Source: Diaphorobacter aerolatus (lineage in GTDB: Bacteria; Pseudomonadota; Gammaproteobacteria; Burkholderiales; Burkholderiaceae_C). Taken from it: 64,000 nucleotides of DNA. Position numbers and translations under genes: made by a program. How positions within the stretch are numbered: position 1 is the stretch's first letter; each line of letters begins with the position of its first letter. Location of the stretch: the NCBI RefSeq assembly GCF_014489535.1, contig NZ_CP060783.1:1302001-1366000 (forward strand), in the 5' to 3' direction. The notes beneath the pieces were generated by a model that did no database searches, was not told the origin of the DNA, and saw only the letters and a program-made list of their open reading frames with translations. Of the stretch, positions 55,190-64,000 are shown piece after piece.

Positions 55190-56833
55190 TCAGTCTGGCG
55201 ACGAATCCTGGGAGCCGCCGCCTGATGAAGATGCTCCGCCCTCCGCACCACCGGGTTTGCGGCGACGGCGGCGGCGCTTCTTGGCAGGACCTGCCGCTGG
55301 TGGTTCGCCGATTTCCGCTTGCTCGAACGATCCTTCGGGCTCACGCGGCGGTGTCGCGGTGGTTTTGGCCTTGGGCTGGTCGGCGTTCGATGCGGCAGGC
55401 GCATTGCCTTGCTTGGGAGCGGCGCGCCTGGAGGCAGGCTGCGCCTTGCGCTGCTTGGCGCGCTGTTCCTCGCGGGCCTGCTCCATCATGTCGTCGCGGC
55501 GGGCGTCGTCGGCCTGCTGGAATTCCTGCCACCACTCGGCGATGTGCTCGTCGACCTCGCCCACATCGGCGCGCAGCCGCAAAAAGTCGAAGCCCGCGCG
55601 GAAACGCAGATGCGCGACCATGCCATAGGGCGTGGAGCCCGAGCGCTTGTCGAAACGCGGCTGCATCACCCAGATTTCGCGCATGTCGGCAGCGAGCTTG
55701 CCGCGACCGGAGACGTCGCCGATGCGCTTGTCGAACACGTCGTCGATGGCATCCTGGAGCGCAGGGAACGGCTGCTGACGCTGCATGCGCTGCTCCCAGC
55801 CGGTCTTCACGTCCTGCCACAGCACGCAAGCCAGCAGGAAGCTCGGAGCCACCGTCTTGCCCTCGCCCACGCGGCGGTCGGTGTCCATCAGCGCGGCGTT
55901 GACGAAGGTGTGATCGGCGCGCTCCACGACGATGTCGAGCAGCGGATAAATGCCCTTGGCCAGCCCGAGTTCCTTGAGCTGCGCAATCGATGCAATCGAA
56001 TGGCCGGTCTGCAGCAGCTTGAGCATTTCATCGAACAAGCGGCTTTGCGGCACGTCGTTGAGCAGGTGTTCGGATTCGACCAGCGGCCTGGAGGTCTTGG
56101 GATCGAGCTTGAAGCCGAGCTGCGAGAGCTTGGCTGCAAAGCGCACGGCGCGGATGATGCGCACCGGATCCTCGCGGTAGCGCGTGGCCGGGTCGCCAAT
56201 CATGCGCAGGATTTTTTTCTTGGCGTCTTCAATGCCCTTGTGAAAATCCACGACGACCTGGGTTTCCGGGTCGTAGTACATCGCGTTCACGGTGAAGTCG
56301 CGGCGCGTGGCGTCCTCGTCCTGCGGGCCCCAGACGTTGTCGCGCAGCACCCGGCCGCTCGCGTCCACGGCGTGGTGCATGCCCGCGAGCTGGGCCTTGC
56401 TGGTCTTTTCATTGCCGCTCACCTGCTCGGCGGCGGCGTTGTCGAGAAACGCGCGGAAGGTCGAGACTTCGATCACCTCATGCTCGCGTCCACGTCCATA
56501 GACGACGTGCACGATGCGAAAGCGCTTGCCGATGATGAAGGCGCGGCGAAACAGGCCCTTGACCTGCTCGGGCGTGGCATTGGTGGCCACGTCGAAGTCC
56601 TTGGGGCGCAGACCCAGCAGCAGATCGCGCACCGCGCCGCCGACGACGTAGGCCTCGAAACCCGCCTGCTTGAGGGTGCGCACCACGTCGCTCGCACGCT
56701 TGTCCACCAGTTCGGGATCGATGCCGTGTACCGCCACGGGCACATCCACGCGCTTGCCGAAGCGGCTCTTGCCGCGCCCTGCGGCGGCGCCGGTTTTCTT
56801 GCCGAGCAATTTGTCGATGAAGGTCTTGATCAT
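55190..56833 (-). CDS. pcnB: Poly(A) polymerase I
   Basis: A 547-residue nucleotidyltransferase that polyadenylates RNA for decay. The catalytic head has [29 protein letters not shown] (GG and D-x-D) and [13 protein letters not shown]; the PcnB hallmark [15 protein letters not shown] follows. The C-terminal extension is Lys/Arg/Gly-rich ([14 protein letters not shown]), typical of RNA-binding tails in betaproteobacteria. The start overlaps the HAD stop by 4 bases. Intact. Confidence 0.92.
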   Translation of the reverse strand: MIKTFIDKLLGKKTGAAAGRGKSRFGKRVDVPVAVHGIDPELVDKRASDVVRTLKQAGFEAYVVGGAVRDLLLGLRPKDFDVATNATPEQVKGLFRRAFIIGKRFRIVHVVYGRGREHEVIEVSTFRAFLDNAAAEQVSGNEKTSKAQLAGMHHAVDASGRVLRDNVWGPQDEDATRRDFTVNAMYYDPETQVVVDFHKGIEDAKKKILRMIGDPATRYREDPVRIIRAVRFAAKLSQLGFKLDPKTSRPLVESEHLLNDVPQSRLFDEMLKLLQTGHSIASIAQLKELGLAKGIYPLLDIVVERADHTFVNAALMDTDRRVGEGKTVAPSFLLACVLWQDVKTGWEQRMQRQQPFPALQDAIDDVFDKRIGDVSGRGKLAADMREIWVMQPRFDKRSGSTPYGMVAHLRFRAGFDFLRLRADVGEVDEHIAEWWQEFQQADDARRDDMMEQAREEQRAKQRKAQPASRRAAPKQGNAPAASNADQPKAKTTATPPREPEGSFEQAEIGEPPAAGPAKKRRRRRRKPGGAEGGASSSGGGSQDSSPD

Positions 56834-57549
56834 GGCTTTTGCCCAAACAGGTCCAGAATGCGCCAGCCGCGCTGTTGCGCGAGCGCGCGCAGACGATCAT
56901 CGGGGTTGGTCGCCACCGGATGCTGCACCTTTTCGAGAAGCGGTACGTCGTTCATGGAATCGCTGTAGAACGTGCACTCCACATCGCTCCAGCCCAGATT
57001 GCGCTTTGCAAGCCATTGCTCCATGCGCTGGACCTTGCCCTCGCGCATCGACGGAATGCCGTCGATCTCGCCCGTGATCCAGCCGCTCTCGTCGCGCGCC
57101 AGTTGCACGGCGATCAGGTTCTGCACGCCCAGTTCCTTGGCGATGGGCGCGGTCACGAACTCGTTCGTGGCGGTGATGATCACGATTTCGTCTCCTGCAT
57201 CGAGGTGCAAGCGCAGCAGGTCCTGCGCCTCAGGGCGAATCGCCGGGCGGATCACCTCGTCCATGAAGCGCTCATGCGCAAGCGCCGCATCGGCCTCGCC
57301 GCGTTCGCGCACGGCCTCGGTGGCAAAGCGCACGTAGTCATGCACGTCCAGGCGTCCCGCCAGATAGTCGTCGAAGAACGCCTGATTGCGGCGACCGAAT
57401 TCTTCCTTGTCGGCCCAGCCGATGCGGATCGAGAACTCTCCCCATTCGAAGTCGGAGTCGAGGGGAAGCAAGGTGTGATCCAGATCGAAGAGCGCCAGCC
57501 GGAGTCTTTGCGCCTGTGGCACCTGAGGCGCCGAAATGGTGGAATTCAT
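56830..57549 (-). CDS. HAD-superfamily (subfamily IB, SerB-like) hydrolase
   Basis: A 239-residue phosphatase. Motif I is LALFDLDHTLLPLDSD, motif II is VIITATNEF and motif IV is FYSDSMNDVPLLEKV, all present. Length and motifs fit HAD-IB phosphatases such as the histidinol- or phosphoserine-phosphatase-like group. It lies between hda and pcnB, which is conserved in related bacteria. Substrate unknown. Confidence 0.85.
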   Translation of the reverse strand: MNSTISAPQVPQAQRLRLALFDLDHTLLPLDSDFEWGEFSIRIGWADKEEFGRRNQAFFDDYLAGRLDVHDYVRFATEAVRERGEADAALAHERFMDEVIRPAIRPEAQDLLRLHLDAGDEIVIITATNEFVTAPIAKELGVQNLIAVQLARDESGWITGEIDGIPSMREGKVQRMEQWLAKRNLGWSDVECTFYSDSMNDVPLLEKVQHPVATNPDDRLRALAQQRGWRILDLFGQKP

Positions 57550-57603
57550 TCTTCTTTGTGTGTTGATGGGGCCGCCGCGCTCATGTCGCGGATGGCTTTG
57601 CGT

Positions 57604-58299
57604 TCATTCGTGCTGCAACATGTCCTTGAGCAGCGGAATGGTGATCGCGCGCTTTTCGCGCAGCGAATAGCTGTCGAGCTTTCCAAGCAAGTGCATGAGG
57701 CTGCCCAGATCGCGCGAGAAACGCTTGAGCATGTAGTCCATGACGTCGTCCGAAAGGAATACGCCACGTGCATCGGCCTCCTGGCGCAACACCTTGCGAC
57801 GTGCGTTTTCATCCAGAAAATGCAATTGGAACACGTGTCCCCATCCAAGGCGGCTGCGCAGATCGTCGCGCAGCGGCAAATCGGCGGGCGGCACGTCACC
57901 CGCAGCCAGCACCCAGCGCGGATTGCCCACCGGCGGATTCAGCGCATTGATGAACCAATTGAACGCCGCCGCCTGCTGCTTGCTGCTGTAGAGATGCACC
58001 TCGTCCATGATCACCGCCACCCAGCGATCGCTGAAGGCCGCCGGGTCGTTGACCGAGGCATCGAGCCAGCCCACGGATTGCCCCTGCTCACGCAGGGCTT
58101 CGTAGGCTGCACGCAACAGATGTGTCTTGCCGCAGCCCGACTCGCCCCACAGATACGTCGGGACCGGCGAGCGCACATAGTTGTGTCCCGAGCCTACCGA
58201 CAGCCGCAGATGCGCGAGTGCTTCCTCATTGGGGCCGACAAAAAAACGGTCGAAGGTCGGGCCCGGCGTGAGCCCGATGTCCAGCGCCAGTTGCTTCAC
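57604..58299 (-). CDS. hda: DnaA regulatory inactivator Hda
   Basis: A 231-residue AAA+ protein related to DnaA domain III. The start is GTG 58299 with AGGTGA before it; KQLALDIGL at the N-terminus is the clamp-binding motif. Walker A is WGESGCGKTH, and VAVIMDEVHLYSS is the Walker B region. Hda with the beta clamp promotes hydrolysis of ATP bound to DnaA and prevents over-initiation. The annotated longer TTG start is less likely. Confidence 0.88.
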   Translation of the reverse strand: MKQLALDIGLTPGPTFDRFFVGPNEEALAHLRLSVGSGHNYVRSPVPTYLWGESGCGKTHLLRAAYEALREQGQSVGWLDASVNDPAAFSDRWVAVIMDEVHLYSSKQQAAAFNWFINALNPPVGNPRWVLAAGDVPPADLPLRDDLRSRLGWGHVFQLHFLDENARRKVLRQEADARGVFLSDDVMDYMLKRFSRDLGSLMHLLGKLDSYSLREKRAITIPLLKDMLQHE

Positions 58300-58649
58300 G
58301 CCGTCACCTCGCAATCACCGCAGACACAGGCGCAGGGCCGACGGGCGGCGATTGGAACTGACGCGACGGACGGGATGGCAAGGGGCATGGGATAAACATC
58401 TGGGGCCGATGGGCCGGGTACCGGACGGCGTGGCGGAAAATCCGTCCGGCAGGAACCTGGATTTTAGTGCCTTGATCGCACAACGCCTCTCACGCGACGA
58501 ATTTGTCTTGAATTGCCCGGCGCAGCCCGACCGGAATCACGCGAATTGTCAGTGCCTGCACGCACGGAATTGCCTGTGACTGCGGGCAAGCCCTTAAAAT
58601 CTCCCGTTCTGCCTGCCTTGCAGGCTCATTCGCCCCTGAATTGCGATCC
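58300..58649. other. 350-bp divergent promoter region between hda and purM
   Basis: No gene is supported. TTAAAAT near 58594 may be part of the purM promoter, but the matching -35 is unclear. CCGGTGTC-type and CCGTCCGG inverted words near 58420-58450 may form hairpins. Confidence 0.4.
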
Positions 58650-59699
58650 ATGAGCTCCTCCACTCCCTCCACTCCCATTTCGTACAAAGACGCCGGTGTC
58701 GACATTGACGCTGGCGACGCGCTGGTCGAGCGCATCAAGCCGCTGGCTAAAAAAACCATGCGCGAAGGAGTGATGGCGGGGATTGGAGGCTTCGGAGCGC
58801 TGTTTGAAGTGCCCAAGCGCTACAAGGAGCCGGTGCTCGTCTCCGGCACCGACGGCGTGGGCACCAAGCTCAAGCTGGCCTTTGAATGGAACATGCACGA
58901 CACGGTCGGCATCGATCTGGTCGGCATGAGCGTCAACGACGTGCTGGTGCAAGGCGCGGAGCCGCTGTTCTTTCTCGACTACTTCGCCTGCGGCAAGCTC
59001 GACGTCGATACGGCAGCCGCCGTCGTGGGCGGCATTGCCAAGGGTTGCGAGCTTTCCGGTTGCGCGCTGATCGGTGGCGAAACGGCCGAAATGCCGGGCA
59101 TGTACCCGGCCGGTGAATACGATCTGGCCGGCTTCGCGGTGGGCGCGGTCGAGAAATCCAGAATCCTGACCGGCCAGAACGTCAAGCCCGGCGATGTGGT
59201 GCTCGGTCTCGCTTCGGCGGGCGCGCATTCCAACGGCTTCTCGCTGGTGCGCAAATGCATCGAGCGTGCCGAGGCCAATGGCTCGATTCCCGAGACCCTC
59301 GACGGCAAGCCGTTCCGAAATGCGGTGATGGAACCCACCCGCCTGTACGTGAAAAACGTGCTCGCGGCGCTCGAGCAGCACCCGATCAAGGCGCTCGCCC
59401 ACATCACCGGCGGAGGCTTGCTGGAAAACATTCCGCGCGTGCTTCCCGAAGGCACGGCCGCGCATCTCAAGGCTGGAAGCTGGCCGCAGACCGAACTCTT
59501 CGCCTGGCTGCAGAAGACCGCCGGCATCGACGACATCGAGATGAACCGCACGTTCAACAACGGCATCGGCATGGTGGTCGTGATCGCAGCCGACGCCGCA
59601 GACGCTGCGGCCGCCACGCTCGCATCGCTGGGCGAGAGCGTGCACCGCATCGGCGTGATCGCCGAGCGCGGTGACGGCGCCGCCGTCATCGTCGCCTGA
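58650..59699 (+). CDS. purM: Phosphoribosylformylglycinamidine cyclo-ligase (AIR synthase)
   Basis: A 349-residue purine biosynthesis enzyme. [19 protein letters not shown] is the ATP loop of AIRS-like enzymes; [24 protein letters not shown] and [18 protein letters not shown] are family blocks. ATG 58650 is preferred over the in-frame TTG at 58641. The gene is intact. Confidence 0.93.
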   Translation: MSSSTPSTPISYKDAGVDIDAGDALVERIKPLAKKTMREGVMAGIGGFGALFEVPKRYKEPVLVSGTDGVGTKLKLAFEWNMHDTVGIDLVGMSVNDVLVQGAEPLFFLDYFACGKLDVDTAAAVVGGIAKGCELSGCALIGGETAEMPGMYPAGEYDLAGFAVGAVEKSRILTGQNVKPGDVVLGLASAGAHSNGFSLVRKCIERAEANGSIPETLDGKPFRNAVMEPTRLYVKNVLAALEQHPIKALAHITGGGLLENIPRVLPEGTAAHLKAGSWPQTELFAWLQKTAGIDDIEMNRTFNNGIGMVVVIAADAADAAAATLASLGESVHRIGVIAERGDGAAVIVA

Positions 59700-59719
59700 G
59701 TCTTCAAACGCGGAGATCT

Positions 59720-60814
59720 ATGCCCACTGCTTCGCCTGCGCCCGCGCCACAAGGGCGGCCGCCCGAGCCACCGCACCACCCCGGCGGCGGACCCAAGCCT
59801 TTCCGGGGCGTCGAGGTGGCAAGCTATCTGATGATGGCTGCCATGCTTCTGCTGGTGCTGCACTACAGCCTGTTGCCGGGTCTGCTGAGCGTCTGCCTGG
59901 GCTTTCTGGTCACGCGCTGGCTGGCTGTCAAGCTCACCTGGTTACGCCGCAGGTTTCCGCGCAAGGCCGGCCAGGTCAGCTTCGGGCCGGGACTGGCAGC
60001 CACCATGGTCATTCTCGCGCCCATGCTGCTGCTGGCCTTTGGACTCTCGCATTCGCGCACCTACATCGTCGATGCGCCGCAGCAATACAAGGAGCTGCTG
60101 GATTTTCTGGCCGATACCGTGCTGGAACTGCGCCAGAAGCTGCCCGCCGACATCGGAGCCATGCTGCCCGCCGGGGCCGAGGAACTGCAAAAGGTCATGG
60201 CGAACTATTTGGGCGCCAAGGCCGGCGCGCTCGCGATGGCTGGACGCGCGTGGCTCACGGGTCTGCTGTATGCCTACGTCGGCGTGCTCATCGGCGCGCT
60301 CGCGGCGGTACGCCACATCAGCAACCATCGTGGCCCGCTCGCCATTCAACTGATCCGGCGCATCACGCTGTTCGGAGAAGCATTCCGCCAGATCGTGGCC
60401 GCGCAGTTCTGGATCGCCTCGTTCAACACGGTGCTGACCGCGCTCTTCCTGCTCGCGATTCTGCCGCTGTGGGACCTCAAGCTCCCCTACACCCCTGCGC
60501 TGATCACGCTCACCTTCTTCGCCGGCCTGATCCCCATCGTGGGCAATCTGCTTTGCAATGCCGTGATCACGCTGGTCGGATTGTCGGTGTCACCGGCTGC
60601 GGCGGCTGCCTGCCTCGTGTTCCTGATCCTGATCCACAAGGCGGAGTACGTGATCAACGCCAAGGTGGTGGGCACGCGCACCCACATGGGCGTGTGGGAA
60701 CTGCTGGCGGTGATGTTCGTGGCCGAGGCCATCTTCGGGCCCTCGGGTCTCGTGGCAGCGCCGTTGTTCTACGCGTATCTCAAGAAAGAGCTGGAAGCCG
60801 CGCGTCTCGTGTAG
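59720..60814 (+). CDS. AI-2E family transporter (PerM-like permease)
   Basis: A 364-residue membrane protein 20 bases after purM. About eight hydrophobic segments, including MMAAMLLLVLHYSLLPGLLSVCLGFL and the C-terminal helical block with FAGLIPIVGNLLCNAVITLVGL (the PerM/AI-2E hallmark). The N-terminus is Pro-rich. It is a putative efflux/antiporter-type protein whose substrate is not settled in the family. Co-transcription with purM is typical in Burkholderiales. Confidence 0.85.
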   Translation: MPTASPAPAPQGRPPEPPHHPGGGPKPFRGVEVASYLMMAAMLLLVLHYSLLPGLLSVCLGFLVTRWLAVKLTWLRRRFPRKAGQVSFGPGLAATMVILAPMLLLAFGLSHSRTYIVDAPQQYKELLDFLADTVLELRQKLPADIGAMLPAGAEELQKVMANYLGAKAGALAMAGRAWLTGLLYAYVGVLIGALAAVRHISNHRGPLAIQLIRRITLFGEAFRQIVAAQFWIASFNTVLTALFLLAILPLWDLKLPYTPALITLTFFAGLIPIVGNLLCNAVITLVGLSVSPAAAAACLVFLILIHKAEYVINAKVVGTRTHMGVWELLAVMFVAEAIFGPSGLVAAPLFYAYLKKELEAARLV

Positions 60815-60978
60815 GGCCACAAGCAGGGCCACAAAACGCCCATCTGGATCACCACTTCGGCACTTGCTTCGGCTATGCTCGCGAGTAGGTCGCGGCGACG
60901 CTGCACTGCACTGGTGCATGCGGACGATGCGCTGCGAATGTCTGTAATCCACACGTTCAAACAAACTGGAGACCTTGC

Positions 60979-61371
60979 ATGACCATTCTGGTTGCCTATG
61001 TCGCTCGCCCCGAAGGCCGCGCTGCGCTGGACAAAGCCATTGAAATCGCCACCCGCCGCAATGAACCGCTGGTCGTGGTGAACGCCGGCCCCGGCGGTCA
61101 TCAGGATGATCCCGCGCTCATCAGCGGCTACGAGGCCGAGCGCGTGGAAGAACGCCTTGCCTCGCTCAGCATCAAGGCCGAGTTCAAGCAGTTCGTGCGC
61201 GGCAAGAGCGCCATCGACGAAATCGACAACCTGGTCAAGGAACTGGATGTCACCGTGCTGGTGATCGGCCTGCGCAAGCGCACCGCCGTCGGCAAGCTGC
61301 TTCTGGGCAGCATGGCACAGGAAATCCTCATGAGTGTCGATTGCCCGGTGCTGTGCGTGAAGGCCACTTGA
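60979..61371 (+). CDS. Universal stress protein (UspA family)
   Basis: A 130-residue Usp-fold protein: MTILVAYVARPEGRAALDKAIE at the start and VTVLVIGLRKRTAVGKLLLGSMAQEIL with the G-2x-G-9x-G(S/T) like ATP-binding pattern near the end, closing with CPVLCVKAT. AACTGGAGA precedes the ATG. Cytoplasmic stress-linked role is known for the family. Confidence 0.87.
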   Translation: MTILVAYVARPEGRAALDKAIEIATRRNEPLVVVNAGPGGHQDDPALISGYEAERVEERLASLSIKAEFKQFVRGKSAIDEIDNLVKELDVTVLVIGLRKRTAVGKLLLGSMAQEILMSVDCPVLCVKAT

Positions 61372-61404
61372 GCGCCTTTTTGCCATTGGCATCGCCCCAT
61401 GAAA

Positions 61405-61440
61405 AAACTGCGTGAGCCTTTCTTTCGGTTCACGCAGTTT
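61405..61440. terminator. Bidirectional terminator between usp and ppk2
   Basis: AAACTGCGTGAGCC (61405-61418) pairs with GGTTCACGCAGTTT (61427-61440), one G-T mismatch, 8-base loop, with A and T runs at the ends. It separates the convergent genes usp and ppk2. Confidence 0.8.
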
Positions 61441-61457
61441 CGCATCTTCATCCGCTG

Positions 61458-62339
61458 TCAATAGATCTGCGGCACGATCAGCGCCTCTGGCACCGGCTGG
61501 CGGAAATAATCCGGATTGCGGACACGCTCGGGCAGCACCACTTCGGCATGCGCCACTTCGTGATAAGGCATCTGACTGAGCAGGTGCGAGATGCAGTTCA
61601 GGCGGGCCTTTTTCTTGTCGTCGGCGGGCACGACCCACCAAGGCGCTTCGGGAATATGCGTGCGTTCGAGCATCACTTCCTTGGCCTTGGTGTATTCCTC
61701 CCAGCGCACGCGACTTTGCAGGTCCATGGGGCTGAGCTTCCACTGCTTGAGTGGATCGTGAATGCGGCCGAGAAAGCGCATGTGCTGCTCTTCGTCGGTG
61801 ATCGAGAACCAGTATTTGATCAGGCGAATGCCCGAGCGCACGAGCATCTTCTCGAACTCGGGCACGCTGCGAAAGAACTCTTCGTACTCCGCGTCGGTGC
61901 AAAACCCCATCACATGCTCGACACCCGCGCGGTTGTACCAGCTACGGTCGAACATGACGATTTCGCCCGCTGCGGGCAGATGGGAGACATAGCGCTGAAA
62001 GTACCACTGCGTGCGCTCGCGGTCATTCGGCGCGGGCAGCGCCGCAACGCGTGCCACGCGCGGATTCAAGCGCTGGGTGATGCGCTTGATGACGCCGCCC
62101 TTGCCTGCCGCATCGCGGCCTTCAAAGAGGATGACGACCTTCTCGCGCGACTGCTGAACCCAGTCCTGCAGCTTGACGAGTTCGCCCTGCAATTGAAACA
62201 GGCTCTTGAAATAGCTGTGCCGCGCCGCCTGATCGACGAGCGGGCGGCGTGCGCCATTTTCATCCACGTCGCGATCATCGATTTCGAGCTCAAGCTCTTC
62301 GTCATAGCTGTCCATGAGGTCGTCAGCCATGCGTTGCAT
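61458..62339 (-). CDS. ppk2: Polyphosphate kinase 2
   Basis: A 293-residue PPK2 (class I) that moves phosphate between polyphosphate and nucleoside diphosphates. VVILFEGRDAAGKGGVIKRI is the Walker A, and IVMFDRSWYNRAGVEHVMGF is the Walker B/lid region. The start at 62339 (MQRMADDLMDSY) is chosen over an in-frame ATG at 62393 because the acidic N-terminus begins there. Intact. Confidence 0.9.
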   Translation of the reverse strand: MQRMADDLMDSYDEELELEIDDRDVDENGARRPLVDQAARHSYFKSLFQLQGELVKLQDWVQQSREKVVILFEGRDAAGKGGVIKRITQRLNPRVARVAALPAPNDRERTQWYFQRYVSHLPAAGEIVMFDRSWYNRAGVEHVMGFCTDAEYEEFFRSVPEFEKMLVRSGIRLIKYWFSITDEEQHMRFLGRIHDPLKQWKLSPMDLQSRVRWEEYTKAKEVMLERTHIPEAPWWVVPADDKKKARLNCISHLLSQMPYHEVAHAEVVLPERVRNPDYFRQPVPEALIVPQIY

Positions 62340-62493
62340 GAATTCTTGGGGGCTAGTGCAGAGTTTTGAAACATAGGAAAGACCTACAAACACTCACTAA
62401 TGATGACTCATTTTCATGACAATCAGGTGACCGAAAAATGACGGATTGGCGTCTGTCACACTCCAAAAGTGCGTTTGTCTGGGTTTCGCCCAT

Positions 62494-63357
62494 TCAGCTT
62501 TGAGACTCGCGCAACCGGAGCAGCAGTTCCTGAATGGCCTCGGCATCCACCGACGCGCCTTCATGCTCCAGATAGATTTCCAGATCACTGATCGCATCCA
62601 TCATGTGGCCGCGCTCCACGTGCGCAAAGCCCCGGTCACGCCGCTCGTTCCAGGCTTCGGGCAACAACGCGATAAGGCGGCTTTGCACATCGATGAGCCG
62701 CTGCCAGTCGCCCTCGGCACGGTGAATTTCCTTGAGGTTGCGCAGCATGCGCACCAGAATCTGCCGCGACGACGCCGAGCGCAGATACTCTCCCAGCTCG
62801 CGCAGGCTGCCATCCTGGCTCGGGCGACTGTCCGAGATGAATGTATCTAGGCGCTCGCCCAGATCCTCGCGAGACAGCGAACGCCCGGTGGTCGGATCGA
62901 CGACTACCTGCCCCTCGGGCAACTGCACCTTGACGAGAAAATGGCCGGGAAACGAAATCCCGTGCGCACGCAAATCGACGCTTTGCGCTAGCTCCAGCCA
63001 CAACACCGCCAGCGAGATCGGAATGCCGCGACGCGAGCGCAGCACCACATTCATATAGCTGTTGTCGGGGTCGTAGTAGTTGTTGAGATTGCCGCTGAAA
63101 CCCAGATCATGGAAGAAGAACTGGTTCAGTGCCGCGAGTTTGCGCATCGGCTCAGCCGCTGGCTCCACCATGCGGACAAGGCGTGCCTGAAGCTGATCCA
63201 CTTCATCGAGCACCTGCTGCACATCGAGCAGCGGATAGGCATCCTGCGCGATGCACGCCGCTGCCTCGAGCAGCGGTACGGACTCCTGCTGGCCGCCTTC
63301 CTGGACGAGACTTGCAAAATATTCCAGTGGGGTGGGAACATTGAATTGCAGTGACAT
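62494..63357 (-). CDS. SirB1-family (transglutaminase-like) protein
   Basis: A 287-residue protein starting MSLQFNVPTPLEYFASLVQE. It has LAALNQFFFHDLGFSGNLNNYYDPDNSYM, then RRGIPISLAVLWLELA and HGISFPGHFLVKV with the transglutaminase-like His. The C-terminal part is TPR-like (GDWQRLIDVQSRLIALLPEAW). Its position beside murJ is conserved in Burkholderiales. Function not established in the family. Confidence 0.87.
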   Translation of the reverse strand: MSLQFNVPTPLEYFASLVQEGGQQESVPLLEAAACIAQDAYPLLDVQQVLDEVDQLQARLVRMVEPAAEPMRKLAALNQFFFHDLGFSGNLNNYYDPDNSYMNVVLRSRRGIPISLAVLWLELAQSVDLRAHGISFPGHFLVKVQLPEGQVVVDPTTGRSLSREDLGERLDTFISDSRPSQDGSLRELGEYLRSASSRQILVRMLRNLKEIHRAEGDWQRLIDVQSRLIALLPEAWNERRDRGFAHVERGHMMDAISDLEIYLEHEGASVDAEAIQELLLRLRESQS

Positions 63358-63434
63358 AGGACTTCCCTCAGCTACTGGACATGGGTGTTGGTGTCACGAA
63401 CACCGCGTCCGGTTCCTATTGATTCGAGAACGCG

Positions 63435-63460
63435 GGCTTTTTTCATCACTGAAAAAAGCC
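63435..63460 (-). terminator. Hairpin terminator downstream of murJ
   Basis: GGCTTTTTTCA and TGAAAAAAGCC form a perfect 11-bp stem with a 4-base loop, in the 128-base gap between murJ and sirB1. The AT-rich stem and lack of a long T run make it a moderate terminator. Confidence 0.6.
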
Positions 63461-63485
63461 GTTCGCCCTTGCGCTGACCGAACCA

Positions 63486-64000
63486 TTATCTGCGCAAAAC
63501 TTGCCGCAGATTCATTCGGGCCGCCCAGAGCGCGCCGAAGTACACCACCATAGAACCAATCAGCATGGCAGCCAGTAGGCCAAGACGCCACATTGGCTGC
63601 GCCCGAAGCGCGATCCAGTCGAAATGCTGATTTCCCCACCAAAGAAATCCCGTCAACAAAACACCGGCCATCAGAATGCGCGCGATGAAGCTGCCCCATC
63701 CGGGCCGCGGCTTGAAGCTGCCGCGACGTATCAGCCCGACCAGCAGCCAGGTCGCATTCACGAGCGCACCCAGGCCAATCGACAACGCCAGCCCCGCATG
63801 CGCCAACTTGGGAACCAGCAGCAGATTGAGCAATTGCGTGATCACAAGCACCACGACGGCGATCTTCACCGGGGTGCGAATGTCCTGCGCCGCGTAGTAG
63901 CCGGGCGCCAGCACCTTCACCGCGACCAGGCCCAGAAGGCCGACGCCATAGCCCTGCAGCGCAACCGTGATCTGCTGCACATCGCGATCACTCAGCGCCC
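63486..64000 (-). CDS. murJ: Lipid II flippase MurJ (C-terminal part, runs off the window)
   Basis: About 170 residues of the C-terminal half of MurJ/MviN. It reads ALSDRDVQQITVALQGYGVGL, then VLAPGYYAAQDIRTPVKIAV, the MurJ signature (APGFYAxxDxxTPVxI), followed by several transmembrane helices and a basic end ARMNLRQVLRR. MurJ moves lipid II across the inner membrane for peptidoglycan synthesis and is essential. The 5' part is beyond position 64000. Confidence 0.88.
   Translation of the reverse strand, partial: ALSDRDVQQITVALQGYGVGLLGLVAVKVLAPGYYAAQDIRTPVKIAVVVLVITQLLNLLLVPKLAHAGLALSIGLGALVNATWLLVGLIRRGSFKPRPGWGSFIARILMAGVLLTGFLWWGNQHFDWIALRAQPMWRLGLLAAMLIGSMVVYFGALWAARMNLRQVLRR

Noticed and set aside
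55319-56968. 549-codon + strand frame opposite pcnB
   Set aside because: pcnB is complete with all catalytic motifs; the opposite frame is a shadow.

Overview
The window is high-GC DNA from a betaproteobacterium, most likely a member of the Comamonadaceae (Comamonas/Delftia/Acidovorax type). The evidence is the chromosomal gene order on the right (folK-pcnB-HAD-hda // purM-AI-2E permease-usp-ppk2-sirB1-murJ), two orphan Bug-type tripartite tricarboxylate receptors, glutaryl-CoA dehydrogenase beside a LysR regulator, and a VPSLGEW-type IPTL-CTERM protein. Family assignments come from reading the sequence; no database search was run.

Layout. (1) 1-7.27 kb, + strand: a catabolic/transport operon (SDR, GST, HCCA isomerase/DsbA-like protein, a complete branched-chain-type ABC importer, and an SCP-x-type thiolase cut off after about 100 residues). 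(2) 7.27-17.65 kb: the regulatory/replication half of a Tn4371-family integrative conjugative element (ICE), mostly on the - strand: relaxase with histidine triad, S26 peptidase TraF, DUF2840, a small RHH-like protein, ParA, an iteron array, RepA, an AlpA-like HTH, DUF2285, DUF2958, an XRE regulator on +, DUF736 and a helicase remnant. (3) 17.9-31.15 kb: a cargo operon of 12 tightly packed - strand genes (two acyl-CoA synthetases, thiolase, two SDRs, a five-component Liv-type ABC importer, AhpD/CMD-like protein, MBL hydrolase) diverging from a TetR gene. The TetR gene is preceded by four regularly spaced GGTACC half-sites. (4) 31.2-39.2 kb: the integrase half of the ICE (ParB with a group II intron RT scrap at its 3' end, DUF932, small ICE genes with repeated leaders, DUF1016/YhcG nuclease overlapping a tyrosine integrase), ending at a 3' fragment of tRNA-Leu that marks an attachment site. 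(5) 39.2-64 kb: chromosome-like DNA with bluB, lysR/gcdH, Bug receptors, an IPTL-CTERM surface protein, sotB, a VOC gene split by a 267-bp MITE-like element, Cys-rich and Arg-rich small proteins, and a housekeeping block.

How it works together. The ICE backbone supplies excision (integrase), partition/replication (ParA, ParB, RepA, iterons) and DNA processing (relaxase, TraF). The coupling protein and mating-pair genes (traG/trb) are not in the window. They would be expected just beyond the relaxase, exactly where the truncated thiolase lies. The cargo operon looks like CoA-dependent catabolism of an imported acid: ABC uptake, CoA ligation, dehydrogenation, thiolysis. It is probably controlled by the divergent TetR protein.

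Quality warning. About 25 genes or gene segments are split by single-base indels. Nearly all are one missing G or C in a short G/C run, with the protein continuing intact in the next frame, and core genes such as folK and gcdH are affected. This pattern fits sequencing/assembly error better than decay, so such genes are annotated at full length with the frameshift stated.
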